Counted from the stretch's first letter, positions 48,835 through 58,636 are shown. The stretch: 64,000 nucleotides of DNA from JADJGC01 sp964576925 (GCA_964576925.1 CAZNWJ010000001.1:434001-498000), one strand, 5' to 3'. Notes: generated from the letters alone by a model not told the origin. Numbers and translations: made by a program.

Positions 48835-49620
48835 TCACTTCTCTTCGAATTTTAGCGCTCTGATTGCGCAGAAGCTCGGATAGCGGCTCGTGCGAAGATA
48901 ATCCTTTGAGCTGATCGCTTCCGCAGCCGCGCGCGGCCGCGTTTCCAGAAGTTCGGCGACAACGAAGCCGGATTGATGCAGAGCTTGAACGATGTTCTCG
49001 AAAGTATGGTGAAAACTGATCAATTCCATCTTCTGCGCCATCTTCCAGGTGTATGGATCGTCGTGAAAATACGGACGGAGGCTGGGCGCACCACTTGCTG
49101 CTCCCGCCGGATAGACGGAAACTTCCGCGATTGGATGGTGGCAAGAAAAGACCAATTGGCCGCTTGCGGAAAGGACACGATGACACTCGCGAAAGATCAT
49201 CGTCAGATCCCGAAGGTAATGAATGAGTAAATCGCAGACGACGAAATCAAATCGCCCGTCCTTAAACGGCAATTGTTCGGCGTTCGCGACAACAAATGAG
49301 CAAGCGGGAATTCGCCTGACGGCTATCGCAATCATCTCGGCCGAGATATCCGCGCCGATCACGTTTGCGCCCCAACCGCCAAGTTTCTTCGTGATCATCC
49401 CCACGCTACAGCCAAGGTCGAGAACTCGTTTACCGCAAACGCGATTCTTCAGCAGTTTACCCATCGCCGGCATGTCAAGCTGGTCGTTCCAGAACGACCC
49501 AATGTGGTCTTTCCGCTTGGCCTCGTACAAGTGCCCGTGCTCATCATATTGGCGGCGATTATGATGACGTGCCGACATAGCGGTGATGCGACGTTGATTC
49601 TTACGATCTTTGTTACTCAC
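48835..49620 (-). CDS. SAM-dependent methyltransferase
   Basis: The 261-residue class I methyltransferase (Methyltransf_11-like) shows motif I VLDLGCSVGMITKKLG, then IGADISAEMIAIA, and motif post-II RFDFVVCDLLIHYLRDL. A His-containing C-terminal part follows (FSCHHPIAEVSVYP). GTG at 49620 has AGGTGA about six bases upstream; an ATG 14 codons later is an alternative. It is coupled with DUF1697. The substrate is unknown; small molecules such as quinones or amines are typical for the subgroup. Confidence 0.85.
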   Translation of the reverse strand: MSNKDRKNQRRITAMSARHHNRRQYDEHGHLYEAKRKDHIGSFWNDQLDMPAMGKLLKNRVCGKRVLDLGCSVGMITKKLGGWGANVIGADISAEMIAIAVRRIPACSFVVANAEQLPFKDGRFDFVVCDLLIHYLRDLTMIFRECHRVLSASGQLVFSCHHPIAEVSVYPAGAASGAPSLRPYFHDDPYTWKMAQKMELISFHHTFENIVQALHQSGFVVAELLETRPRAAAEAISSKDYLRTSRYPSFCAIRALKFEEK

Positions 49621-49779
49621 GAAATCACCTGAGGACCGGCGGTGTGCTGTCCGGCCAGTGCCGAGTGCTGCAGACCCGTCGCCAACTATTGTAGTGCAAT
49701 TCAGGGCAAATCAAAATCACATTAGTGTCTCATGCTGCCGATAATTCCAACGCATTCAAGATCCGTACAAGAGGACCAG

Positions 49780-50250
49780 TTGACCAAGACCATTCAGAAT
49801 TGCTACAAGCGTCGACGTACGAAATTGTTTGGAATCGTCGTGATTTGTGTGGCCGCGCTGTTTAGCTGCCGCAAAGACAGATCGAATAATCCCGGCTCCG
49901 CATTCGAGGATAGCACCGTGCCGGTCTCGGAAAGCATGATGCCGTCCGCCTGGCCGAAGCAACTTGCTTTCTGCCCCGACTCCAACGAGCCGTCCGAACT
50001 ACGCATCTCGATCGGCGGAACCGTTTGTCCTGTCGGCAAGTTCAAACCGTCGCCGGAAGACCCGCCATTCGATGAGGTTGGCGTCTCGGCAGGCGCGGTA
50101 ACTTGCCATCTTAACTATACCGAATCGGGCTATTACGGAATCATGATGGTGCAGTTGATCGATAGCACACATCTGAAAGTCGAGGTCTTTCCCGATGCTG
50201 TCGGCGAAGGTCTCCCCTTCACGGCGAACGCAAAAATCTACACCAGATAG
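49780..50250 (+). CDS. Hypothetical lipoprotein
   Basis: The 156-residue product from the TTG at 49780 starts LTKTIQNCYKRRRTKLFGIV and has the lipobox ALFSC at about 30, so it should be lipid-anchored. GAGG lies about five bases upstream; an earlier ATG at 49732 gives an N-terminal leader that would hide the signal. The mature part is a compact, Pro-rich, probably beta-type domain (RISIGGTVCPVGKFKPSPED, then YYGIMMVQLIDSTHLKVEVF). I do not recognise a family. It stands alone. Confidence 0.65.
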   Translation: MTKTIQNCYKRRRTKLFGIVVICVAALFSCRKDRSNNPGSAFEDSTVPVSESMMPSAWPKQLAFCPDSNEPSELRISIGGTVCPVGKFKPSPEDPPFDEVGVSAGAVTCHLNYTESGYYGIMMVQLIDSTHLKVEVFPDAVGEGLPFTANAKIYTR

Positions 50251-50443
50251 ACGTTCCACTTGCAGCCCCGTTCGATCTAAGACACTTCAATAGCCCCGTT
50301 GCATTAGAAAGGTGCCTCAACAAGGCTGCCTCCGGCACAAGGAAATCCGACAAAGAAGTCCAGAAAACAAGAACATCCCGTCACAGTGCACGTAATGGAA
50401 TGTCATGACAGTTTAATGAGCTATCACATCAATCGAGGACTTC

Positions 50444-52792
50444 ATGAAGAAGAGCATCTTGCTGGTAGTCGGCCTCATCTCGCTGACGCTCATACCATTG
50501 GAATTGACCTGGACCCGCATCCTCTCTGCCGAGTTCTTCTATACCTTTGCTTTTCTCGTGCTCTCCGTGGCAATCTTGGGCCTGGGACTTGGGGGTCTTG
50601 CCCTCAGGTTGTTCGCCTGGCTCAATCGGCCTCAACATATCGGACTTTACTTGTGTTTGACGGCGATCTTTGCAGTCCTTGGTCCCATGCTGGTATTTGC
50701 GATTGCTCCTGATTTTTCGTCGCTCTTCTCAAGTTGGTCGACATTGGGCAAGCTATGTCTAACGGTGCTCATTTTAATGTCGGCCTATTTTTTCGGAGGT
50801 CTTGCCCTCGCACTGATTTTCAAACAGCACCATGCCGCCATGCCTCAGTTGTATATGGCAGATCTGCTCGGTGCAGGACTCGGGGTTCTGGCGGTGATCC
50901 TCACAATGAACGCCTGTGGAACGCTTCCGACCTCTGTGCTTGTCGCTTTACCCGCGTTAGTTGCGGCACTGGTGGTCAGCCGCGGCGTTTGGAAGGTCGC
51001 ACCCTTAGTGCTTGCCGTATTGGTTGTCATCCTCGCGCCGAGTTCGGACAGTTGGCTCGGGTTGCAGCGGACCGAACGCGCTCCCGTGATCTTTACGCAC
51101 TGGGATGCCATGTCGAAGATCAAGGTTTACGACTACGGCCCCGACTCGCGCGGCATCAACATCGATAATGTGGCCAACACGCCGGTCTATCGTTTCGACG
51201 GCAACTGGGCGGACGTCCATCCCGATTCCGTCGAGTGGCCAATCGATGTCTCGTACCTTATCAAGCAATTCGATTCCTGCGTGTTTCTCTCGCTTGGCTC
51301 GGGCGGCGGTTCGGATGTCTTTCAGGCCCTGGTGGAAGGCGCCTCGGAGATCCACGCTGTCGAAGTGAATGGCTACATCAATCAAATGATGCTGGTGGCG
51401 GACACGTCCGGTTACTCCCGCCCCCAAGCGCCCCAGCCTGATTCGAGTGACGTCGGCGACTCTGCTGTTACGATTGCCGAAGTTCCTCCGTTGATGAGCG
51501 TCGCGGAATTTTCGGGGTTTATCTTCAAAGATCCTCGCGTAAAGGTTGTCACTGAAGATGCGCGCGCCTATGTGCGACGGTTTGAACGGAAATTCGACGT
51601 CATCTATTCGCTCAGTTCCAATAGCTGGGCGGCGTTGGCTTCCGGTTCGTTTGCGTTGGCCGAGAACTACCTCTTCACAACAGAAGCGTTCATCGATTAC
51701 TGGCGAGCGCTATCCGACAGCGGTTTTATGATGATGGAACACCAGGTATATGCGCCGCGGCTGGTATCCGAAGTCATCGAGGCGCTCAATCACGTGGGTG
51801 TTGCCTCACCGCTCGATCACTTTGCGGTCTACAACTTGCCGCAAATGAGGCGCGTCATGCTCTTACTGTCCAAGCGGCCGCTCTCAGATACCCTTCGGAA
51901 CTTTGCTTTCGGCGAATTGACTCCGGAGCGATTTGGACAGATTCACTTGATTCATCCTCCGGCGAATGATTCGGTTGCAAATCATTTGATTGCCCGCATC
52001 ATCGCCCATGGTTGGCGAAGTGTTGCCGACACGGCGGTGATCGATGTTTCGCCGGTTACCGACAATCGGCCGTTTGTCGCACAGATGGGATTGTGGCGGA
52101 ACTTCACGTCAGAAAAGCGGGCGAAGGTCAGCCCGTACGCTGAATTCTCCGGATTTCCGATGTCCAGTGCAATTCTGCTCATGGTCCTTGCGGTCACGGT
52201 CGTGATCGCCATCCCGCTAAACCTGATTCCTTTCTTCCGAAGCGGGCCCCGCTTGCGTGCAGCACCGTGGCTGTACTTCTTCTGCATCGGTATTGCCTTT
52301 ATGGCGGTCGAGATCGTGCTGATTCAGCAGTACTCGCTATTGATTGGGCCCTCGCTCTACAGCGTAGCAACGGTCCTGCTCACATTGCTCATAGCTTCGG
52401 GATTGGGCAGCCGCTTGGTAAAGACCTTCGACGATCGCACGATATTTTCGTGGATTGCTGTCTGGCTCGTCCTGGATGCCGTTTTCTTTGGACTACTGGC
52501 GGGCTGGGCCGGTGGGTGGACTCTTTTCGTGCGCGTCATCGTTTCAGCGCTGCTCGTGTTTCCTGTGGGATTCTTTATGGGAATGCCTTTTCCCAAAGCG
52601 GCACTGCGCGTTGGCCCGCTGATCGACTGGGGCTTTGCCGTCAACGGGGCCGCATCGGTGCTTGGCTCGGTATTGGTCTTGTTTGTTTCGTTTTCATGGG
52701 GTTTCTCGGTTGCGCTGCTTCTGGCCGCTGTAGTCTATCTGATAGCTTTCATGCTCCTAAGCAGCAAACAGGCGTGGCTCGAGAAAGCCTAG
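50444..52792 (+). CDS. Membrane protein with spermidine-synthase-like domain
   Basis: The 782-residue protein has about six N-terminal membrane helices (1-195), a soluble methyltransferase-fold domain like spermidine synthase (about 215-520), and about seven C-terminal helices (575-780). The soluble part has the nucleotide-loop-like FLSLGSGGGSDVFQALVEGA and HAVEVNGYIN, and later VTEDARAYVRRF. The Asp-rich catalytic signature of true spermidine synthases (GGGDG followed by conserved Asp/Tyr) is replaced, so polyamine synthesis is doubtful. Proteins of this kind are common in uncultured bacteria with unknown function. It starts MKKSILLVVGLISLTLIPLE. Confidence 0.85.
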   Translation: MKKSILLVVGLISLTLIPLELTWTRILSAEFFYTFAFLVLSVAILGLGLGGLALRLFAWLNRPQHIGLYLCLTAIFAVLGPMLVFAIAPDFSSLFSSWSTLGKLCLTVLILMSAYFFGGLALALIFKQHHAAMPQLYMADLLGAGLGVLAVILTMNACGTLPTSVLVALPALVAALVVSRGVWKVAPLVLAVLVVILAPSSDSWLGLQRTERAPVIFTHWDAMSKIKVYDYGPDSRGINIDNVANTPVYRFDGNWADVHPDSVEWPIDVSYLIKQFDSCVFLSLGSGGGSDVFQALVEGASEIHAVEVNGYINQMMLVADTSGYSRPQAPQPDSSDVGDSAVTIAEVPPLMSVAEFSGFIFKDPRVKVVTEDARAYVRRFERKFDVIYSLSSNSWAALASGSFALAENYLFTTEAFIDYWRALSDSGFMMMEHQVYAPRLVSEVIEALNHVGVASPLDHFAVYNLPQMRRVMLLLSKRPLSDTLRNFAFGELTPERFGQIHLIHPPANDSVANHLIARIIAHGWRSVADTAVIDVSPVTDNRPFVAQMGLWRNFTSEKRAKVSPYAEFSGFPMSSAILLMVLAVTVVIAIPLNLIPFFRSGPRLRAAPWLYFFCIGIAFMAVEIVLIQQYSLLIGPSLYSVATVLLTLLIASGLGSRLVKTFDDRTIFSWIAVWLVLDAVFFGLLAGWAGGWTLFVRVIVSALLVFPVGFFMGMPFPKAALRVGPLIDWGFAVNGAASVLGSVLVLFVSFSWGFSVALLLAAVVYLIAFMLLSSKQAWLEKA

Positions 52793-53633
52793 ATCAAGCG
52801 CTGATTCGAACAGAGTTGGGGATCTATACGGAGAGGCAGGGATTCGACTAAGGCGATTTCGCGTAACCTGCAATAGCTGAGCAAATTGCGCCAAAGTGGC
52901 GCTTTCTGAAGGGCTTAAGTAGGTCGAAGCAGATCGAAGTAGCAACAAGTAGCTGTAAGTACAAGCAAGCAGGCGGTTAGAAACGTGTTAGAAAGAGACG
53001 GGCGTTAGGCGGGGATGGACGAGGTCCACACGCTTCAGGATCAAACGGCGAACCCTCACGGAACGAGTCTCTCATCGTTTTTCGAGAAGCATCGTACTCC
53101 GAATTCTCGTAGATTCGCAAGACTGTCTGCTATGAACCGGATCTAGATTCGAATGGGCTCGAGCAGCATTCTTGCGTGGTATAGAACTACCCGGGTTCAC
53201 TTTGGATTGACGCCAAACTCTTCGCTGCAATTTGTGAATCGTCAAAATGCATTCAAAATGTTCCGCTTGCTAAAGTTCTGCAGAGATCTAGTTAGGGGCG
53301 CACAGTGAAGCTGTTGGCGAAGGAGACAAACTCCTCTTGTTACGCAGCGACTTGTGAGCAGCAGAATCCGGTCTCCAGCGGAATCGTCGCAGCTACTCGA
53401 GGTCAGATCCCGCAGGTCCTCGAGACGGCCCGTGTTTGCCGCGCAATATGGTAGTTGCGGCGCTTTCGCCAGGGTTAGAGCACATGGTTGCCGATCAGCG
53501 TGGCATGCTAAAGCGCGGTTGACGTATCTGAACACATATTCTAGGGTCGCCAAGGAGATCTCGCGCCGTGGGGAAGCGGTCAATTCGCTCAAGTCCGATT
53601 CCCTTTCACACACCTGTGACTGGCAACAAGTTC
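52793..53633. other. 840-bp stretch without a convincing gene
   Basis: Both strands were read. Frames here have no credible start site or recognisable protein pattern. At 52829-52847, CGGAGAGGCAGGGATTCGA is the reverse complement of a tRNA 3' arm (T loop TTCGAATCCC-type with CCTCTCC acceptor), without the rest of a tRNA. At about 52920-52970 there are short AAGTAG/AGTA repeats. The stretch looks like decayed sequence between an ordinary operon and the secreted-protein region. Confidence 0.5.
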
Positions 53634-54356
53634 TTAATTCTCGAATAAAGGAGCAATCCGGGCCGTGACCACCTTTCTCGATTTCGTGTCCACTACTTTC
53701 CACTCATCCGGTGTCTTACCGGCCTTAATTGAATACTCGCACCCAGCCACAACATCCAACTCAATTCGAATCATTTTCGAGCCGCTGGCTCCTTCTGTAA
53801 CGATGTTCCTTTCGTTCGATTTCACCGGCAGTCGGTCGTTTGGCTCCAACGGTGATCTCTTATACCCTCCATCTCTTTCTGCAGTGATCTGCCTTGTTTT
53901 GCCAGGTTTGAGTGAATAGACGATCAGAACATGTGTGCCCTGAGACAAGCAAAGTGCGCCGAAATAGAGGTCGTCGACTTCGGCGTTGGTCACGTGGTAT
54001 CCCATCAGCTTAAGCTCCGAACTGTCGACCGATGCAATAAACACATCTCCCTCCGGGATTATCGCTCCAAATCGGAAAGTGTCCACGATATCTTGCTCAA
54101 GACTCCAATAAAGCGAGTTCCTGTTTCTCTCGCCCGCGGTTAAGTTTGAGGCGATAGTACAGATAACTACAGTCCCAACTAACCAACCTCGGTTCAGACG
54201 ATAGCTCCACGAGAACATTTCAAGCGCTATCACAATCCACCTCCATTTCAAACTTTGAATACGAGTCATTGCGCTGTAATCGCTACGACCAGTCGGCATG
54301 TAGCTCGGTTCGGCCATAGCATTTTTAGAACCCCTCCACCTTCCTTCGACTCCCAA
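53634..54356 (-). CDS. Hypothetical exported protein
   Basis: The 240-residue frame is not a recognised family. It contains a hydrophobic segment, GWLVGTVVICTIASNLTAGE, at about 58-77 that looks like a signal peptide with cleavage near LTAGE. A beta-rich domain follows (FGAIIPEGDVFIASVDSSEL, then RIELDVVAGCEYSIKAGKTP). The start is unclear: TTG at 54356 has GGAG six bases upstream and is coupled to the preceding gene, but it leaves the signal far inside; ATG at 54218 fits the signal better but has no ribosome site. The end (VVDTKSRKVVTARIAPLFEN) looks coding. Confidence 0.6.
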   Translation of the reverse strand: MGVEGRWRGSKNAMAEPSYMPTGRSDYSAMTRIQSLKWRWIVIALEMFSWSYRLNRGWLVGTVVICTIASNLTAGERNRNSLYWSLEQDIVDTFRFGAIIPEGDVFIASVDSSELKLMGYHVTNAEVDDLYFGALCLSQGTHVLIVYSLKPGKTRQITAERDGGYKRSPLEPNDRLPVKSNERNIVTEGASGSKMIRIELDVVAGCEYSIKAGKTPDEWKVVDTKSRKVVTARIAPLFEN

Positions 54357-54357
54357 G

Positions 54358-55764
54358 TCACTCTCCGACGCACAATCGAATAACCTGAAGACCCTCTTCA
54401 GCGAAACTCGAAATTATGCCGGAAACAAAGGCCAGTCTTGCAGTGAGAACGATTTCCATCACGTTTCTCCCGATGTCAAATCGGGCAAGCTCAGTCGGCA
54501 AAGTTGGATTGTTGAAGTCGAGCAGTTGAAGCCGCCAGATCACTTGATTGTCAACGATTCCATTCGTGACCAGTGCTACTGTGCCTGCCTCGGCGGCGAT
54601 TGCCGTAACTGCAGCAACATCATCGCCAGTCCAATCTCCGACTATCCTCGGTGATCGCGGATCAGAGATATCAAATACATGCACGTCGTTAATACTGCTC
54701 ACATAGACCATGTGTCCGCTGACGGCAACTCCTGAGTTGACCAAACCGCTCGAGATATGCGCGATCTGTTCGGGGGCGGCCGGGTTGTTGATATCGATAA
54801 TGTGCATTTCACCAACAGGTTGAATGACGAAGGCGTAATTTCCTGAGATGGCCACGTCGGAGATTTGTAAAAGCTCTGAGTAGGTCCCCACGACGCTTGG
54901 GTGAACCGCGTCACCAACGTCGACTAAGTCAAGACCGTGCCCATACTCTGCAACAAGTACCGTCTTCCCCGAAATCCAAGCCCGGTTCATCACACTCGAG
55001 GTTTCTAAGACTCCTGTCAAGGTCGGCATTAGTGGATTGGAGATGTCAATAACTGCGAGTCCATCGGTGTTGCACGCAACAACGGCAATTCCGTCTCCGA
55101 CGGCCACGTCTTCGGCATCGAAACCGGGAGTATCGACGCTGCCCAACAGTATTGGACGCTCCGGATTGCCTACATCAATCACCAGCAGGCTACCGCCTGA
55201 TACCAGATAAGCTAGTCCTCCCTGGACGGCAATGCCTTTAGCTGAAGTGAAACCCGCGTTGTAGCTGCCGACAACTCCGCAGGCAAGAGTTTTCGCCGTG
55301 GCAATATTTGAGAGTCCGGACCAATTTTGTGCCGTGTCCGCTGCTCGAATACCAAAATAGTACCGCGTATCTGGCGCGAGTCCAGTAACAACGAAAGACT
55401 CGCCAGTGCCGGCAATCTGCGGCGACAACTGCATCTCAACGATGGTGCCCATCGGCCAATTCAGGTTGTCGATCATTACTTCAGAAAAGCGAATCTCGTA
55501 TCGGCTTGCTGTGCCAACGCTGCCATCATCGCCTGGAGCGCTCCAGTTGAGCCTTATTCGATCGTAGGATGGATCTTCGGCTACCAGATCGACTATTGCT
55601 GACGGCGCTTGAATGTCCAGAGTCGGACCTGGGTCGCTGGATTTGTCTTTCGAACATCCCGTCATCATCGCTGTGAATGTCAGGACCAGACAGCCGCTTC
55701 TGGCGAATGTCGAGACTCCCCTTTCAAGCCTTGAAGCAATGTTTTTGTCCAATCTACTTCGCAT
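54358..55764 (-). CDS. Lipoprotein with fibronectin III and LVIVD repeats
   Basis: The 468-residue product has a lipobox in MMTGC (Cys at about 37), so lipid anchoring is likely. A fibronectin type III domain follows (about 52-160; APSAIVDLVAEDPSYDRIRL and TRYYFGIRAADTAQNWSGLS). Then come six to seven LVIVD-type beta-propeller repeats of about 42 residues, for example SGGSLLVIDVGNPERPILLG, TDGLAVIDISNPLMPTLTGV and NDVHVFDISDPRSPRIVGDW. Such proteins are surface-located binding scaffolds of unknown ligand. Its gene overlaps nothing but is followed at once by the gene at 53634. Confidence 0.88.
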   Translation of the reverse strand: MRSRLDKNIASRLERGVSTFARSGCLVLTFTAMMTGCSKDKSSDPGPTLDIQAPSAIVDLVAEDPSYDRIRLNWSAPGDDGSVGTASRYEIRFSEVMIDNLNWPMGTIVEMQLSPQIAGTGESFVVTGLAPDTRYYFGIRAADTAQNWSGLSNIATAKTLACGVVGSYNAGFTSAKGIAVQGGLAYLVSGGSLLVIDVGNPERPILLGSVDTPGFDAEDVAVGDGIAVVACNTDGLAVIDISNPLMPTLTGVLETSSVMNRAWISGKTVLVAEYGHGLDLVDVGDAVHPSVVGTYSELLQISDVAISGNYAFVIQPVGEMHIIDINNPAAPEQIAHISSGLVNSGVAVSGHMVYVSSINDVHVFDISDPRSPRIVGDWTGDDVAAVTAIAAEAGTVALVTNGIVDNQVIWRLQLLDFNNPTLPTELARFDIGRNVMEIVLTARLAFVSGIISSFAEEGLQVIRLCVGE

Positions 55765-55796
55765 ATTCTGCTCCTATTCTAAGTGTCTTCCCAGAT

Positions 55797-56042
55797 TCAG
55801 TGCTCAGCAACTCGGACAGGGCACCAGCCCACGACTAAAGATGCAATTCTGAGATACATGCCATCCGCGGTACTAAACATGCTAACAGCGTCGCCGCAAG
55901 CACACGGTGCGCCCAGAACATGCCAGCTCCCCCTATTCAGCCGGTAACTGGTGGAACCTCGGCCTCTCGTGGCAGTTTGTCCGACCGTCCCCGATGAGCT
56001 GAAACTGACATCGCTGACGCTGATTTCTCGGGCGGCAACCAC
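55797..56042 (-). pseudogene. Decayed small dockerin gene
   Basis: The 81-residue frame retains SSSGTVGQTATRGRGSTSYR and LNRGSW, then CACGDAVSMFSTADGMYL. This is clearly the middle and first dockerin repeat of the family seen intact at 37810 and 63032 (TVGQ.A.G.....NY.L..G, CGDADGNG.....D...L). The signal peptide and second dockerin repeat are gone, and the dockerin aspartates are mutated. No start site is visible. The flanking 56043-56242 shows no gene. Confidence 0.65.
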
Positions 56043-56242
56043 CTGCCGTCTATTCTCCCTACATGCACGCGATGATAGGTCGGTTCTAGACGCCGTCTGA
56101 GAGCCGACACTCTCCCTGGCGCAGCACGTCGGGGGTGAACTCTGCTTTGCGGTTACACTATCTCTCGAGAGCCAGACAGTAGCCTATAAGCAGATCCTCC
56201 CAATTCGCTAGTTGGGGTCGTGCTGCAGTTTCATCTGAAACT

Positions 56243-58636
56243 TTATCTTCTTGAAGGAACCGAGACCTCTTCTTTGCCGATACCGCTCGAAGCAATCAGA
56301 CGATTCAATTCCGCGATATCGCATTCTTGACGTTTGAGAGCAGTGCTCTGTTCCTGTATCATCTCAATTGCCTTATCGAGAAGGTCTCTTTGCAACTTCA
56401 AGTCCTTGGTGCGTTGCGCTAACGCCTGAATAGCAATCATCAAGACCCCCGCCATGTCTCCAGCGTTGATGGTGATTGAATCACCAATCTGCCCCATTCC
56501 ATCTCTGCCAAAAGCGGCAAAAAAATCCTGAGCCATGGGACCGTAGTGTCTGAATCTCTTCGGGTCGTGCCCTTTGTAGTTCCAGCTCGTCAGATCCAAG
56601 GCTTCGATCTTTCCAAGAATTTCCTCATCGCTAACAGGCATGAAGTTTTCCTTCAAATTCCGATCGGAACACGCCGTAAAGGCTACTTGACCGCAGATGG
56701 ACGTCACCGAGCTGTTGCCGAGGCGAATCTTGTTGCTGGCGTCGACAATCGCCCCATTGCCGACGGCAGTAGCGTTGATGAGAGTTCCCGAGGAGACGTC
56801 GGCACCGAATCCAATTGCTGTGTTGGCGCTGCCCGTTGTATTGGTCACAAGAGCACCGTAACCAGTCGCCGTATTGTCATTTCCGACCGTACTGTTGGAG
56901 AGGGCGTTCTGCCCGTGTGCCGTATTGCGGACACCGGTCGTATTTTCGCGAAGTGCTTGGTATCCACTCGCTGAGTTCTGAGTCCCGGTTGAATTGCTCT
57001 TCAGAGCCCACTTGCCCAGGGCTGTATTCGAACTTCCAGTTGTATTGCCTTGAAGCGCGCTCGAGCCGATTGCGACATTGTCCCCTCCGGTGGCGTTAGA
57101 ATAGAGTGCTGAATACCCGTATGCTGTGTTGAGGCTTCCGGTAGTGTTGCTTTCGAGAGAGAGGCTGCCCGAAGCCGTATTGTAATTTCCTGTAGTGTTG
57201 CGCAGAAGCGAATGATATCCCGATGCCGTATTCTCAAAGCCGGTTGTGTTGTTCTGGAGGGCGGCTTCTCCGATAGAAGTATTTCCTGCTCCCGTTGAGT
57301 TCATGAGGAGAGCGTGGAAACCAAGAGCAGTATTGCTATTCCCTGTTGTGTTGTGCATAAGCGAGCTCGTGCCGCCGGCAGTATTATAGTTACCCGCAGT
57401 ATTGTCATGCAGAGCATCGCTACCGATGGCAGTATTGAAGATGCCCGTCGTGTTAAAGAAGAGAGAAGAGTACCCGCAAGCCGTGTTGCTGCCTGCTGTG
57501 GTATTGCTGAGCAGTGCACCTTGACCAACGGCAGTGTTGTCACTGCCGGTTGTATTGTAAGCGAGGGCGGCATTCCCGACTGCGGTATTCTTAGTTCCAG
57601 TGCTGTTGTAATACAATGCGTCGCGGCCTAACGCGCTGTTGCTGAAACCGGTCGTGTTGGAGTACAAGGCCGAGGCTCCGCAGGCGGTATTATCGTCACC
57701 GGAGTTTGTGCCGTATAGAGCGTTCGCTCCGCACGCAGTGTTGCTGCTTCCGGTAACGCTCAAACTCAGGGCCTGCATGCCGTTTGCTGTGTTGTTTTGC
57801 CCTGTAGTATTTGCCGAAAGAGCAGAGTACCCGGTTGCTGTATTTCCTGTGCCGATGAGGTTTCGGGCCAACGCCGAGTTGCCGGTTGCTACATTTGCCT
57901 GGCCGGTAGTGTTGTCGGTAAGCGCTCCGGCGCCGAAAGCGGTGTTGGCAAAGCCGCTCGCATTACTGCTAAGCGCAAACGCCCCTCCGGCGGTGTTTTC
58001 ATATCCAGTCGTGTTCGCTGCCAACGCAGAACGCCCCAAACCAGTATTGGCGATGCCCGACATGCCAAAATTGCCGGCGTCACGACCAATGAACGTATTT
58101 GCCGTACCATAGTCGTGAATGAATGCGGTACCACCTTTCAAGATGTTCCCATTGGTTGGAGTTGAGGGTGCCAGCCACAAGTTACCCGAAACTACTTCCA
58201 AGCTCCCTTTGATAGCCCCTCCTTGAGCGCTATCAACAGTCGCCACTCGAAACGCCCACGGCACCGTAACCAACGGGGTTCGTGGTGAGATTTCGGGGTC
58301 GAGGTTGACCGTAATCCCGAGCCAGCGAACGGTATCGACGAAGATTGTCTGATTCAGCTCGGTGCTCGGAGAGTGTTTTGATCCCAGCAGCACTTGAAAC
58401 TGCCCGGTAGTGACTTGCACACCATTGTGTGTCTCATGCCAGATAATGCTTCCGCCAGTCTTCATGTTGTAGATTCGGAAGTTGAGGTTGTACACACCGT
58501 TCAGAGCATTACCCGACGCATCGGTCAGATACCCCTGGTAGTTTACCAGCGCCGGCGCGCCGCCACCATAGGCTGATATTGTCGCAGTCATGACAAGGAC
58601 TGTCGCAAAGAAGTACGTACGAATGTAATTCACCAT
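56243..58636 (-). CDS. Trimeric fibre-like surface protein with S74 peptidase/chaperone end
   Basis: The 797-residue exported protein starts with a signal peptide (YFFATVLVMTATISAYG). Next is the NYQGYLTDASGNALNGVYNL domain seen in bacterial fibre-like proteins. Then come about two dozen repeats of 21-22 residues of the type NTAxGxxALxxNTTG (for instance NTAVGNAALAYNTTGSD), resembling the YadA-like head of trimeric autotransporters. The end is a peptidase S74 domain: CSDRNLKENFMPVSDEEILG gives the Ser-Lys dyad, followed by YGPMAQDFFAAFGRDG and a long coiled coil (RDLLDKAIEMIQEQSTALKR). S74 ends of phage fibres trim themselves after trimerisation. GGAGGAG precedes the ATG closely, so GTG at 58633 is an alternative start. 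Confidence 0.9.
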   Translation of the reverse strand: MVNYIRTYFFATVLVMTATISAYGGGAPALVNYQGYLTDASGNALNGVYNLNFRIYNMKTGGSIIWHETHNGVQVTTGQFQVLLGSKHSPSTELNQTIFVDTVRWLGITVNLDPEISPRTPLVTVPWAFRVATVDSAQGGAIKGSLEVVSGNLWLAPSTPTNGNILKGGTAFIHDYGTANTFIGRDAGNFGMSGIANTGLGRSALAANTTGYENTAGGAFALSSNASGFANTAFGAGALTDNTTGQANVATGNSALARNLIGTGNTATGYSALSANTTGQNNTANGMQALSLSVTGSSNTACGANALYGTNSGDDNTACGASALYSNTTGFSNSALGRDALYYNSTGTKNTAVGNAALAYNTTGSDNTAVGQGALLSNTTAGSNTACGYSSLFFNTTGIFNTAIGSDALHDNTAGNYNTAGGTSSLMHNTTGNSNTALGFHALLMNSTGAGNTSIGEAALQNNTTGFENTASGYHSLLRNTTGNYNTASGSLSLESNTTGSLNTAYGYSALYSNATGGDNVAIGSSALQGNTTGSSNTALGKWALKSNSTGTQNSASGYQALRENTTGVRNTAHGQNALSNSTVGNDNTATGYGALVTNTTGSANTAIGFGADVSSGTLINATAVGNGAIVDASNKIRLGNSSVTSICGQVAFTACSDRNLKENFMPVSDEEILGKIEALDLTSWNYKGHDPKRFRHYGPMAQDFFAAFGRDGMGQIGDSITINAGDMAGVLMIAIQALAQRTKDLKLQRDLLDKAIEMIQEQSTALKRQECDIAELNRLIASSGIGKEEVSVPSRR

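Noticed and set aside
53242..53703. Minus-strand frame of 153 codons
   Set aside because: Cys/Arg-rich, no start signal, no recognisable pattern; it lies in the gene-poor stretch and runs into the next real gene.
56800..58060. Regular 66-base repeats that might suggest a CRISPR array or minisatellite
   Set aside because: They are in frame, translate to a degenerate 22-residue protein repeat, and have no spacers.
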